Shown here one piece after another: positions 1-8,636 of a stretch of 41,631 nt of DNA. Source of the DNA: Armatimonadota bacterium (lineage in GTDB: Bacteria; Armatimonadota; UBA5829). Under the pieces are notes generated by a model. It was given only the letters and a program-made list of their open reading frames with translations, was not told the origin of the DNA and did no database searches. The first letter of the stretch is position 1. Every line of letters starts with the position of its first letter. The translations under genes were made by a program, and so were the position numbers. The stretch spans positions 1-41,631 of the forward strand of contig JAAYKG010000139.1 in assembly GCA_012522555.1 (NCBI GenBank). The letters are read 5' to 3'.

Positions 1-166
1 TCAGCAGCCTTGTTGAACCGAGTTGGTCGAAATGGTAATAGTTCATATTCGGCCCGTCCAATCTAGCGATTAGCTCCCCCGCCGGCTCTCGTATGTAGTA
101 TATCCCATCTTCTTGAATAACCGCTGGGATTCCTGCTGAAATATAGTAAACGAAGGTATGGGTTGT
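1..166 (-). pseudogene. RHS/YD-repeat core fragment (partial, runs off window)
   Basis: Read on the minus strand from 166 to the window edge, 55 codons are open and end in YYHFDQLGSTRLL, the signature of the RHS-repeat-associated core that precedes the variable C-terminal toxin or effector region of RHS/YD proteins. The frame is closed on its 5' side by a TGA at 167-169 and has no start codon with a ribosome site. An ATG at 172-174 lies in a different frame that soon stops. A full RHS protein has over a thousand residues upstream of this motif, so what is visible is a decayed or frameshifted remnant, or the tail of a gene broken at this point. What follows the core lies outside the window. 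Confidence 0.6.
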
Positions 167-185
167 TCAGCCATTTTTAGCCTCC

Positions 186-294
186 CCCTCACCCCAGCCC
201 TCTCCCTCGAGGGAGAGGGGGTAGATGGTCGCACGCTCGTGGCAGAGAATGATTAGGCACAAAGTTCCCTCTCCTGGGTGTGTTAGGGTGAGGG
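186..294. repeat. Terminal-inverted-repeat intergenic element with CCCTC/GAGGG palindrome
   Basis: The segment is bounded by a perfect 9-bp inverted pair, CCCTCACCC at 186-194 and GGGTGAGGG at 286-294. Just inside its left end is a perfect 22-bp palindrome at 198-219, centred on CTCGAG. A degenerate copy of the left arm is seen in inverted orientation at 265-294. Such CCCTCACCC..CCCTCTCCC units occur as dispersed non-coding repeats in many bacterial genomes. It sits between the RHS remnant and the terminator of the large gene and carries no convincing coding sequence. Whether it is a MITE cannot be decided from one copy. Confidence 0.55.
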
Positions 295-405
295 CGAAAC
301 CAACATTCCAGCACTATTTCTCATATTTCAACAGCTCACCAAGTTTACCACACACGGGAATTACACCCCTTAGTTACCGCGCCTTGCCGGGCGCACTACG
401 AAAAT

Positions 406-433
406 ATAGGGAGGCAGATACCTGCCTCCCTAT
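406..433 (-). terminator. Rho-independent terminator of the large secreted-protein gene
   Basis: A perfect 12-bp inverted repeat (406-417 with 422-433) has a 4-nt loop and, on the minus strand, is followed by a T-rich run (TATATTTTC). It lies 25 bases after the TAG stop of the gene at 458-5779, in the right orientation. Confidence 0.8.
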
Positions 434-457
434 CCTCGGGGCTCGTTGGTAATGACT

Positions 458-3400
458 CTATGGATGCAGAAGCCCTAGCTCGTTCTGTATCCACGTCACA
501 TCAGCGAGTATCTTGCAACACGCAGGATTCTCGCAAGTATTCGCAATGCCCGTTCCTGCTCCGCCTACCAGCGGTTTCGTCGGGGCAAAGATCTCGATGC
601 AGTGGTTCTCCACCAGCAACTGGAAGTCCAGTAACTTCTCTCCGGCGAGGCTGGTATTGCCTTGCTCAATGAGTCCAATGATCTCATCGAGGTCCGCCTG
701 CATCTTTAGGTAAAGAGCCTCATCAGATATAACCGGAACCTGATGGCTGCCCAAAGGCAGTTGATGGAACAAGGCCAGCAGCTTTTTAAGATCAGGCAAG
801 CTGGCATCAACTCTAAACGAGAACGCCTCTGCGTGAGAGATGGTCGGCGGCTTGGTTCCGCCCTCATCCCACGGCGACAACGTATCGTAGTAGACGGTGA
901 TGACAAATGTCGTCCCCGGAATCTCATACATCAAAGGCCACCACAACTGCATCTTCGGCCAGATTTGGATGACATCTTCACCTGGGAAGACATCAGGACA
1001 ATCGGTGGACTGATCCATGTGTTTCCGCAGGGTTACCTTTGTCAAAGTATACGGAACCTGCTCCCCTGCGGCCTTCACCCAGTTGCTCCACTGGCTGTCG
1101 CCAGGATTGATGGCAAATACGCCAGGCACAGCAGTAATGGTGTCAGGACCGATACCGGCGAACCCTTTTTGGACGCTATTTGTGGTATCGCAGGTCAACC
1201 CGCAGAACACCTGTTTCAGAGTAGGCGGACAAATAACCACCAACGCATCGCATGTCCCCGTGGTGACCGTTTTCTCGCCACAGACTCCATCCTGCCGCGC
1301 CATTCCGCACGCTGAGAACTCGTTGAGCCAGTTGCTGATCCCAGCAGGACACAACACGGCCTGGTCGAAGAGAAGCGGCCCAAACACATGACAGACCCGC
1401 TGGCCGGGCTTGAGAACAGCGCTGCCGTTGAGAGCTTGCAGTTCGGCAAGCATAGCAGCGTTGACATCCACTCCCGTCCCAGGAATCAAGGCGTTGGGCG
1501 TAGCTATCTTCGGATCGATAAAGCTCGGGCACGGAGTTGTTCCAGCGCCTGTGAAGTCGATATCCACCTCCCCAGTGTTGATAACACAGGTTTGGAAGAA
1601 CGCATTCGTCTGCGGATGCATTGGGTCGCCCGCGTCGAGTATCTTGACCGGGTTGGTCATTGCCTCATCGACATCGACCCATTTCTCGCACGCAATACTG
1701 GCAACCAGCAAATCGACCGTTGCGACAGCCGGGCCTGCAGTAATGGTTGAACCAAGTGCGCAGACTCCAGATGCTGACGCCGAGTTGACGATGTCATCGA
1801 TTTGACCGATGACCGAGAAGTCCGCTTTGGTCTTCACCTTACAAATAACGCACGCCTCCGCGCCGATCGCCAGGCTGCCGACGTTCCACGATCCACTGTT
1901 GATGAAACACGGAACGGGTGTGCCGTTGACCTTGCATTCCACACAACTGTCGAATGCAGCGCTGGGCGGGAGTGTATCAGTAACCGTGATGTTGTCTATA
2001 TTCATCGACCCGATGTTTTTCACACAGATCTTAAAATAGACGTCGCTGCCGGCTACCGCCTGAACGTTCTCGGTGAATGGCCCATCCGCAGAACAAGACA
2101 CCAGTTTGGTTATCTCCAAGCGGCACGGACAGCATATCTCGACGGTCGCCGAGCAGCCCTCAGTTAAGACCTGTTCACCTCTATCGGCAGGCAGGCACAC
2201 ATTGGCGTCTGTAGCAAGCCCGCACGCAGTGAAGATGTTGTCATAGGTCGACTGCGTTTTGCAGAGTTCCTCTTCGTCGTAGGATGTGGCGACCACGACG
2301 CAAACCGATCCTCCAGCCGGCAGGGTTCCATTGGTCAATTGATTCAGGAATGCCTGAGAGATGCTGACAGGATTGGTTGCGGGAGTCGTCGACACGAGCG
2401 TTATGCCCGTTGGCAGGTTGTCGAGAAGAGAATCCGCGAAATGCTCCGCGCAATCTCCTTTTGTGAAGTCAACTGCAATATCCCCTGTGTTATTGATACA
2501 CAGCTTGTAGTAGACCGTCTTGATGCCCGCAGTACACGTCGGGCCTCCGAGGTCAAGGAAGTTGGTGGCGTTGGTAAAGTCGGTGCTGTCATTAACCAGC
2601 TTGCTGCACTCGATCCTCGGAACCAGCACGTTCACAGTGGCGCTGGATGGCCCTGCGTTTGCTGTGATACCTGAGGTAACGCCGACACCGACGGCGCTCG
2701 CTGTATTGGTGGCGTCGACGGCAGTGCCGAATATTGAGAATACAGGGTTCGTCTGAACCTTGCAGTAGAATGTCTGGCTGGCGCCTACGGCGAGATTGCC
2801 GACAGAAATGGAGCCGGGAATAGTATGGTCACCGGTGCAGCATTGCTCGCAAGGCAGCAGGGCGGCGTTGTCATCGGTAAAAGTGTCGGTGATGACCACG
2901 TCTTTCAGGTCATCGCAGCCAGTGTTGGTAACGGTGAGCTTAAAGCAAACGTAAGCCCCCCGCAAAGCGGTGGTCGAAGATCCGTATACGCCATTGGCGC
3001 AATCCGCCTCCAAAGTCGAACAAGCCACCTCTTTTGTTATGGTAAGATCCGGCCGACAACAAACGTTGACGGTTGTTGTGCACGTTCCGGTCGTCACAAT
3101 CAGCGTCTCCGGGCAGATGCCATCGCCTTTCGGCGCTCCGGAAGCGACGAAATCGTTCGTAATCGTGCGCGTCTCGTTCTTGCACAGTGCGCACTTGTCG
3201 AAGTTAATCGGGCCGACAACCGCACAGACGGTTGCTCCGACAGCCAGGCTGCCTGTAGCAAGCTGGGGCTGCGCTCTGAACAGAGCACACACATCAACCG
3301 GCAACCCGGAAATCCCGGCAAGCGTGGTGTCCAGCAGGGAATTGGTAATCCCGCAGGGGCCAGTTGTGCCGAAATCGACAGGAGTCTCACCGTTATTGGT

Positions 3401-5779
3401 GATACATAGTCTGTAGTAGACCGGCGCCACATTGTCGCCTTCGCACGGAAGATCGAGGGTGGTGGTCGCATTTGTAAAGTCGGCACTGGCGCTGACCAGG
3501 CTTGCGCAAGTGATAGACGGGATAAGAATATTAACCGTCGCACTGACTGGGCCGGCGGATGCAGGCAGGCCGGAACTCACCCCAGTCCCGCTGACACTCG
3601 CCGTGTTTGTAGCATCAATGCTGGTTCCTGTGGTGGAGAATGTCGGGTTGGTCCGGAACTTACAATAGTAGGTCTGGCTTGCGCCAATCGCAAGGTCGCC
3701 TACATTGATGGTCCCCGGAATAGTGTTTGCACCAGTGCAGCACGACGAACACGGCAGCAAAGCCGAGTTCTGATCCGTGATACTATCCGTGATAACCACG
3801 TTTTCAAGATCGTCACAGCCGGTGTTTGTCACCACGATCTTGAAGCAGACATATCCGCCAGGCAGGGCATTAACCGAGTCTTGATAGTCGCCTTGCGCAC
3901 AATCACTTGTTTCAGTTGCGCAAGCGACCTGCTTGGTTATCTGAATATCAGGCTGGCAGCATACGTTGACCGTGGTAGTACACGTGTCGGTGCTTACCAA
4001 AGTAGAGCCGCAATCGCCCAGGTTGGCAAGCCCGGTGGCTTTGAAGTCGTTGGTAATGCTGGTTGCGTCGTTCTTGCACAGAGTACATTTGTCGAAACCG
4101 AGCGGGCCTACAGTGACGCAAACAGTCGCTCCCGGAGCCAATATACCGGTAGCCAACTGCGGCTGCGCTCGGAATAAGGCGCACACATTGGCAGGCAAGC
4201 CCGAAATCCCCGTAAACGCATTGTCCAACAGCGAGTCCGTTATTCCACATGGGCCTATTGTCCCGAAATCAATCGGAACCTGTCCATTGTTGGTAATGCA
4301 CAATCTGTAGTACACTTGTGCAATATCGCTGCCACAAGGCAGGTCGAGCGTGCTGCTGTTGTGCGTGAAGTTGGGATTATCATCGACCAGCGTTGTGCAG
4401 ATGATCGACGGTGTCAACACGCTGACTGTCGCAAAATCAACCGCCGTAACCGTTGTTCCGGTGAATTCCCCGTTGCCGGTTGCGGTTGCTGTGTTGATAC
4501 AATCGGCGGCGATCGACGCATAGCTGCAGGTTTGGCTTTTTGTTTCTCCTGAGGCCAAATTCCCGATGACTATGTTTCCACAATCGGTCGCCCCTCCGCT
4601 GCATCCCGTATCCGTCACTGTTACGTTGATGAGATTCTCACTTCCGCAGTTGGTGACGTCAAGCTTAAAGTAGACGGGATTGCCAGCAAGTATATCCACA
4701 TGGGACACCTTGTGATATGTCCCAGTTCCGTTGTTTATCAAATCGACAGGTGTGCCACCCTTAGTCAGTGAAATCTGGAAAGAGTTGGCGTTGGCATTGA
4801 CGACATAATACAACGTCGATGTGTTTATACCGGTTGTTGTGATTATACTGTCGAATTTGACTTGATCGCCGTTGAGGAGTCCGTGTGCATTCGCTTGCAC
4901 AGCATCAGAGCTGCTGTCGAAGCTCACAGGAACCTCGACGAGAGGCACCCACGGGCCATTGGGGGAGCACGCGACCTGTTTTGTGACGGATATGCACGCG
5001 TCGCAAGTGAGACTTATCACCTGTTCCGTGGTATCCTCATCTGTCAGGTCGCCAGGGCCACCGCTTCTGGTCGTCAATACGCAGGGTTTGCCGGGCCCTC
5101 CCCCGGGATATGCTGCTCGGATGCCACATACCTTGACCTCGATGTCCTTCTCGGTTCCCGGATAGTTCGGCGGAGTTCTCGGTCCTTTGAACCACGTAGC
5201 AGTCACACCAGCATACGGCAAGCCGCCCTTAGTGACGCTTATCTGAGGATCGATCCCACCGTTCATATCCGCAATTGTGATCTTAAAGGTTTCGGTGAAC
5301 GTATTGGGATTGGTCTGGTCTACTCCAAAAAACAGAACATATTCTTCGTAATCCGTATCACTGAACTGTTGCTGGAGTATTGCCGGCGGCGACTGGAAGC
5401 TGGTAAGTATGTTACCATCGTCGTTTGAATCCCAGGCAATGCGTTCGTCCGGGAGTCTAAGCCCTATATACAAGCAATCCGTTGCGCAGTCATAGGTCCA
5501 ATAGACCGCTTGCACATTGAACCCGGATGGCGAAAACTTCGCCGGCGGAACTAGAAAACAGACCTCTCCCATCGGCGCATCCATGCAGCCGGGTGGATTG
5601 GTGTTGAAGCGCGGATCGGTTATATTCTGGTCGGTGGTATCCACCTGCGAGAACACTCCCGGCCCAACGAAATCAGCGACCACATGGCCTGTGAACGTGA
5701 CAGTAGCGGCTGTGGTCGGCATTGTCAGTGCCGCGAACAATACCGCGGCTACAAATACAATGCAATATTTCACATTCAT
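458..5779 (-). CDS. Giant secreted cysteine-rich DUF11-like repeat protein with novel C-terminal domain
   Basis: The protein has 1773 residues. The start is the ATG at 5779, because it follows GAGGAGAAATGAGGAC and opens a signal peptide (residues 1-25, cleavage near PTTAA). An upstream in-frame extension lacks both. Residues 25-260 form a secreted N-terminal domain I do not recognise. Residues 264-1516 are four tandem units of about 300 residues. Each unit has a DUF11-like module (ITKxVxC...FKxxVTNxG...VxxTD) and a second module (YYRLCITNNG...), with paired Cys (CC) at the boundaries. Residues 1520-1773 match the C-terminus of the neighbouring protein at 6246-8636. DUF11 proteins are typically surface proteins or adhesins of bacteria and archaea. 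Many cysteines suggest disulfides outside the cell. The gene has its own promoter and a leader of about 390 nt. Surface or adhesin role is inference; anchoring is unknown. Confidence 0.85.
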   Translation of the reverse strand: MNVKYCIVFVAAVLFAALTMPTTAATVTFTGHVVADFVGPGVFSQVDTTDQNITDPRFNTNPPGCMDAPMGEVCFLVPPAKFSPSGFNVQAVYWTYDCATDCLYIGLRLPDERIAWDSNDDGNILTSFQSPPAILQQQFSDTDYEEYVLFFGVDQTNPNTFTETFKITIADMNGGIDPQISVTKGGLPYAGVTATWFKGPRTPPNYPGTEKDIEVKVCGIRAAYPGGGPGKPCVLTTRSGGPGDLTDEDTTEQVISLTCDACISVTKQVACSPNGPWVPLVEVPVSFDSSSDAVQANAHGLLNGDQVKFDSIITTTGINTSTLYYVVNANANSFQISLTKGGTPVDLINNGTGTYHKVSHVDILAGNPVYFKLDVTNCGSENLINVTVTDTGCSGGATDCGNIVIGNLASGETKSQTCSYASIAADCINTATATGNGEFTGTTVTAVDFATVSVLTPSIICTTLVDDNPNFTHNSSTLDLPCGSDIAQVYYRLCITNNGQVPIDFGTIGPCGITDSLLDNAFTGISGLPANVCALFRAQPQLATGILAPGATVCVTVGPLGFDKCTLCKNDATSITNDFKATGLANLGDCGSTLVSTDTCTTTVNVCCQPDIQITKQVACATETSDCAQGDYQDSVNALPGGYVCFKIVVTNTGCDDLENVVITDSITDQNSALLPCSSCCTGANTIPGTINVGDLAIGASQTYYCKFRTNPTFSTTGTSIDATNTASVSGTGVSSGLPASAGPVSATVNILIPSITCASLVSASADFTNATTTLDLPCEGDNVAPVYYRLCITNNGETPVDFGTTGPCGITNSLLDTTLAGISGLPVDVCALFRAQPQLATGSLAVGATVCAVVGPINFDKCALCKNETRTITNDFVASGAPKGDGICPETLIVTTGTCTTTVNVCCRPDLTITKEVACSTLEADCANGVYGSSTTALRGAYVCFKLTVTNTGCDDLKDVVITDTFTDDNAALLPCEQCCTGDHTIPGSISVGNLAVGASQTFYCKVQTNPVFSIFGTAVDATNTASAVGVGVTSGITANAGPSSATVNVLVPRIECSKLVNDSTDFTNATNFLDLGGPTCTAGIKTVYYKLCINNTGDIAVDFTKGDCAEHFADSLLDNLPTGITLVSTTPATNPVSISQAFLNQLTNGTLPAGGSVCVVVATSYDEEELCKTQSTYDNIFTACGLATDANVCLPADRGEQVLTEGCSATVEICCPCRLEITKLVSCSADGPFTENVQAVAGSDVYFKICVKNIGSMNIDNITVTDTLPPSAAFDSCVECKVNGTPVPCFINSGSWNVGSLAIGAEACVICKVKTKADFSVIGQIDDIVNSASASGVCALGSTITAGPAVATVDLLVASIACEKWVDVDEAMTNPVKILDAGDPMHPQTNAFFQTCVINTGEVDIDFTGAGTTPCPSFIDPKIATPNALIPGTGVDVNAAMLAELQALNGSAVLKPGQRVCHVFGPLLFDQAVLCPAGISNWLNEFSACGMARQDGVCGEKTVTTGTCDALVVICPPTLKQVFCGLTCDTTNSVQKGFAGIGPDTITAVPGVFAINPGDSQWSNWVKAAGEQVPYTLTKVTLRKHMDQSTDCPDVFPGEDVIQIWPKMQLWWPLMYEIPGTTFVITVYYDTLSPWDEGGTKPPTISHAEAFSFRVDASLPDLKKLLALFHQLPLGSHQVPVISDEALYLKMQADLDEIIGLIEQGNTSLAGEKLLDFQLLVENHCIEIFAPTKPLVGGAGTGIANTCENPACCKILADVTWIQNELGLLHP
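1229..4990 (-). repeat. Four tandem coding units (about 300 residues each) inside the giant protein
   Basis: Protein-level tandem repeats correspond to residues 264-607, 612-908, 912-1216 and 1220-1516. Each begins with I(T/S)(I/V)TK.V.C and has a second half that begins at residues 460, 757, 1056 and 1362 and contains a conserved VDFG/VDFT stretch and a CxLCKN-like motif. Units 2 and 3 are the most alike. Unit 1 is longer because of an inserted segment at residues 284-360 (bases 4700-4930). Confidence 0.8.
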
Positions 5780-5892
5780 GTCCTCATTTCTCCTCTCTTT
5801 CTCTCTAAATTGTGGAATGACTACAATGTAGTAACGCCAAAGGCATGCCCTGGCCCTCGCGGCTGAGGATGCAGTATTGACATCTCGGCCGG

Positions 5893-5913
5893 CACAAGGC
5901 ATCATGCCTTGTG
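5893..5913. promoter_or_regulatory. Perfect 10-bp inverted repeat in leader of the giant gene
   Basis: CACAAGGCAT and its exact complement ATGCCTTGTG are separated by one base. The element lies 114-134 bases upstream of the ATG at 5779, inside the predicted 5' leader. It could fold as an RNA hairpin or act as a protein-binding palindrome; the sequence alone does not decide. Confidence 0.5.
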
Positions 5914-6016
5914 TGAGAGCGAAGGATTCCTTACCTGGAACGGGCACGTGAGGAGAAACACGATGTAGCGCGGATGCGGTAGCCCCTCTCAAGTGGAAAC
6001 CATACTGCGCTATTGC

Positions 6017-6066
6017 GGCGGGGAGGCGGTAACCTCCCCGCCCGTCTCACAGACGGACCCGTCTGT
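6017..6066 (-). promoter_or_regulatory. Cluster of alternative hairpins in the long leader of the giant gene
   Basis: Three stems can be read. A 10-bp GC-rich stem pairs 6017-6026 with 6033-6042. A 6-bp stem pairs 6042-6047 with 6051-6056. A 7-bp stem pairs 6049-6055 with 6060-6066. The last two share bases and exclude each other, as in attenuators. The third stem is followed on the plus strand by TTTTCT, so it could also stop plus-strand transcription. No known riboswitch class was recognised in the 5780-6170 leader. Confidence 0.4.
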
Positions 6067-6176
6067 TTTTCTATTTAATTGTCCCGCAGACACCCCATCT
6101 CTAGTCTGCTTTTCAGCCACAATCTGCAATAGTCATCTTTTTGCCAGCATAACCTATGGCCGATTGCTTCACAGGG

Positions 6177-6205
6177 ATTATGATATCATTTTGAAGCCAC
6201 GTCAA
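6177..6205 (-). promoter_or_regulatory. Promoter of the giant secreted-protein gene
   Basis: On the minus strand TTGACG (6200-6205) and CATAAT (6177-6182) are 17 bases apart, each 5/6 to the housekeeping consensus. Transcription would start near 6170. That gives a leader of about 390 bases before the ATG at 5779, unusually long. Confidence 0.6.
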
Positions 6206-6245
6206 TACCAGTTTTTATATATTTCTACGCGGCCCTGTTGCATTT

Positions 6246-8636
6246 TTAGTGTATGAACACCCCCAGTGCTTCCGCGATATACTCAGCGTCGGCTTGAATT
6301 TTGCAGCACGCAGGATTCTCAGCGGTATTACGTATACCCAACTCAGCCCCACATGCACCACAATCGACCGTAACGCAGTTGTTTTCGACCAGGAGAATAA
6401 AGTCCAAAAACATCTCAGCTATCTTCGGATCGGATGGCCCCAGCCTCTCCAACGAGCTTTTTATCTCTTCGATATCGGCGAGCAACTTGTTATACAAAAC
6501 CTCACTGGAGATCAGCGGGACCTGGCAACTGCCGGCTGGTAGCTGGTGGAACAGCTTGATGATCCCCTTCAGGCTGTCGAGATCGGCATCCACCTGCCAC
6601 GCCCACACATCCTGTCGGGGAGTATATGGCGCCTCCTCTAATTTGCTATAAATGGTCAGGGTCCATTTGGTGCCTGGAAGCTCATACATCAATGGCCACC
6701 ATGTGCGGATGTTTCTACCAGACTGCTGCACCGATTTACCCCCAATAGGGGCGGTGCAAACATACTCAGGCTCCGGCACGGCTTTGCTCAGAGTTATGTT
6801 GGTGAGGCTGTAAGGCTTGCCCTCCGCCGCAGCGGTTACATAGTTGGGCCACATTGGCCCGCCTGGGCCGATCGCCAGTACTCCCGGCACAGCCTCTATC
6901 ACATCCGACCCCACGCGGCCGTTAAAGCCGGCAAATTTCTGGTTCGGCTCGCAACTTCTACCCGGATAGGCCTGCTTTAACATAAAGCTCTGGTAATCCG
7001 GATCGATCACAGGCTGCTTGGGTGTGATAGTCAGATCATAGAGTATCGGGGACGGCGCCCCTTCTTCACGCTCGAATCGTACGATTACCTTCAAATAGCG
7101 ACCGACCGGAATCAACTCAAGATCATCACCGCTCGAGATTACCTGCTCTGGAGAAAAAGTGACGGAATCGGAAGAACTCTGCACGCTGACAGTCAACGCA
7201 GCGCCCGGATACTCGCCATCATCCGGATCGCCGGGTTGATCGTTCCACGTCACTTTTTCCCACCCGGTGTTTGCGGCATGGCTGTCGTAGATGATTGTCC
7301 AAGCGCCAGAGTTTGTGGCAATGCACTCACGGATTGAGCCGGCCATATTGTTGTATGCGTAGTGGCCGTCGGTATACTGCAGATTGACTTGCTTGATAAC
7401 GGTATTGGTTATCGGGCTGATGCACTGGATTTTCTCATCTCGATAACAAGCCACCCATACAAGGCCGTCCGAATCGACGGATATCCCGGATGGCTCCCAC
7501 CCCACGCTTATAGTCGCTTTCAGGTTCTGGTTTGCATCATATCGAGTTACAGTGTTTTGACCGGAGTTGGTGACCCAAACATCGTTATCGGGGGTGCACA
7601 CGGCCCCACGACTCCCGACCAAGCCATTGTCCTTCATCGTCCAACCGATATTTCTGGTAACGACATTTATCTGGCTCATCCGGCTTTGGGTGTAGCCTGT
7701 AACATACAGATGATCCAGATTGTCCAGCGCGAGGCCATAGGCCATGTGCGACAGATAAATTCTCTCTATCCCAAGCGTGCTGAGATCAAGCCGCACGACA
7801 TCGCCGGGATCTCTGCCCGCCGACCACAAAGCCCCATACTTATCGATAACCGCCCCATAAGGCCTGTGGGGAGCTACATTCACAACCTTATCGAAAGTTA
7901 TCTGTGAGGGTGCAGCGGGGAGTTTTGCGCCTGATACGTGCAAATACCTCTTCTTGCCGGAGTTGCTTACCCATATATCATCGTTCGCATCACATACCAG
8001 CGAACTCGGAGACGTTCCGAAGAAGTCATCCGGGTCATAGTGGCCGGGGTTATCGCCGGGATAATATGCCGCCTCCTTGCCATCTATGAGCACAACTTCA
8101 TACAACACACACTCATCCTGGCCCCACGGCAGAATCTCGTCATGACTGATGACCCCATCGCCGTTTGCATCTTTACACGTCTGACACACCCCATCGCCGT
8201 TGCGGTCTATCCACTGGCCCGCCTCAAGCAATCCGATCTTGACAACAGTACCGGCGGTCCTATTGGCAACCCAGCAACTGCCGTCCGAGCAGACTGCGGT
8301 TCGGGATGGCCACCCGAAATTGTCCGCCCCGGAAGAAGGCAGTTTAGGAAGATCTGGAGGCACCACCCAATACCGGCCGAGTTCCCGGCTCGTTTGTGTG
8401 CATACTTTTGAGATGGAGCCATTTTCGTTTGGCACCCACAAAAACGACAGTGTTTTACAATCGTCGAGGTTTAACTGCAGTTGATCCGGTGTTGAATCGC
8501 ACTGCACCTGTTGCAGGTTTCCAGAGCGAAAATCCGTATTTGTGGTATAGGTACGTTGCGCAATGCTGCTGCCGGAGACAGCCATTGCGATCGCCAGGAC
8601 AAAGCCCAGGCGTATAAAACTGGCCTTAAATGTCAT
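6246..8636 (-). CDS. Secreted NHL/Vgb-like beta-propeller protein with the shared novel C-terminal domain
   Basis: The protein has 796 residues. The start at 8636 is preferred because AGGGGAG lies about 7 bases upstream and the product opens with a signal peptide ending near SGSSIAQ. The ATG at 8642 is an alternative with tighter spacing. Residues 35-440 show repeated blades of the type VWVTNSGQNTVTRYD and GLVWVACYRDEKI, typical of NHL/Vgb/SMP-30-like propellers. An acidic insert at about 143-168 (DRNGDGV..DANGDGVISHDE) resembles Ca-binding EF-hand or dockerin loops. Residues 445-540 look like a beta-sandwich. Residues 551-796 align with the end of the 1773-residue neighbour (AVPGV, WWPLMYE, LFHQLP, ENPACCKI motifs). 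It lies directly downstream of the Tad operon but has its own promoter. The stop is TAA. Extracellular location is likely; ligand and function are unknown. Confidence 0.85.
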   Translation of the reverse strand: MTFKASFIRLGFVLAIAMAVSGSSIAQRTYTTNTDFRSGNLQQVQCDSTPDQLQLNLDDCKTLSFLWVPNENGSISKVCTQTSRELGRYWVVPPDLPKLPSSGADNFGWPSRTAVCSDGSCWVANRTAGTVVKIGLLEAGQWIDRNGDGVCQTCKDANGDGVISHDEILPWGQDECVLYEVVLIDGKEAAYYPGDNPGHYDPDDFFGTSPSSLVCDANDDIWVSNSGKKRYLHVSGAKLPAAPSQITFDKVVNVAPHRPYGAVIDKYGALWSAGRDPGDVVRLDLSTLGIERIYLSHMAYGLALDNLDHLYVTGYTQSRMSQINVVTRNIGWTMKDNGLVGSRGAVCTPDNDVWVTNSGQNTVTRYDANQNLKATISVGWEPSGISVDSDGLVWVACYRDEKIQCISPITNTVIKQVNLQYTDGHYAYNNMAGSIRECIATNSGAWTIIYDSHAANTGWEKVTWNDQPGDPDDGEYPGAALTVSVQSSSDSVTFSPEQVISSGDDLELIPVGRYLKVIVRFEREEGAPSPILYDLTITPKQPVIDPDYQSFMLKQAYPGRSCEPNQKFAGFNGRVGSDVIEAVPGVLAIGPGGPMWPNYVTAAAEGKPYSLTNITLSKAVPEPEYVCTAPIGGKSVQQSGRNIRTWWPLMYELPGTKWTLTIYSKLEEAPYTPRQDVWAWQVDADLDSLKGIIKLFHQLPAGSCQVPLISSEVLYNKLLADIEEIKSSLERLGPSDPKIAEMFLDFILLVENNCVTVDCGACGAELGIRNTAENPACCKIQADAEYIAEALGVFIH

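Noticed and set aside
225-452. Small open frame of 75 codons on the plus strand
   Set aside because: It spans the inverted-repeat element and the terminator hairpin and has no family resemblance or ribosome site.
1229-4990. Regular repeats that might suggest a CRISPR array
   Set aside because: The period is about 900 bases, the repeats are protein-coding and diverged, and no short identical direct repeats with unique spacers exist.
743-5428. Many plus-strand open frames of 60-194 codons
   Set aside because: All are antisense to the giant repeat-protein gene. Their similarity to each other comes from its tandem repeats.
5780-5992. N-terminal extension of the giant protein to an upstream start at 5992
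   Set aside because: It would bury the signal peptide 71 residues inside and lacks a ribosome site; the ATG at 5779 has both.
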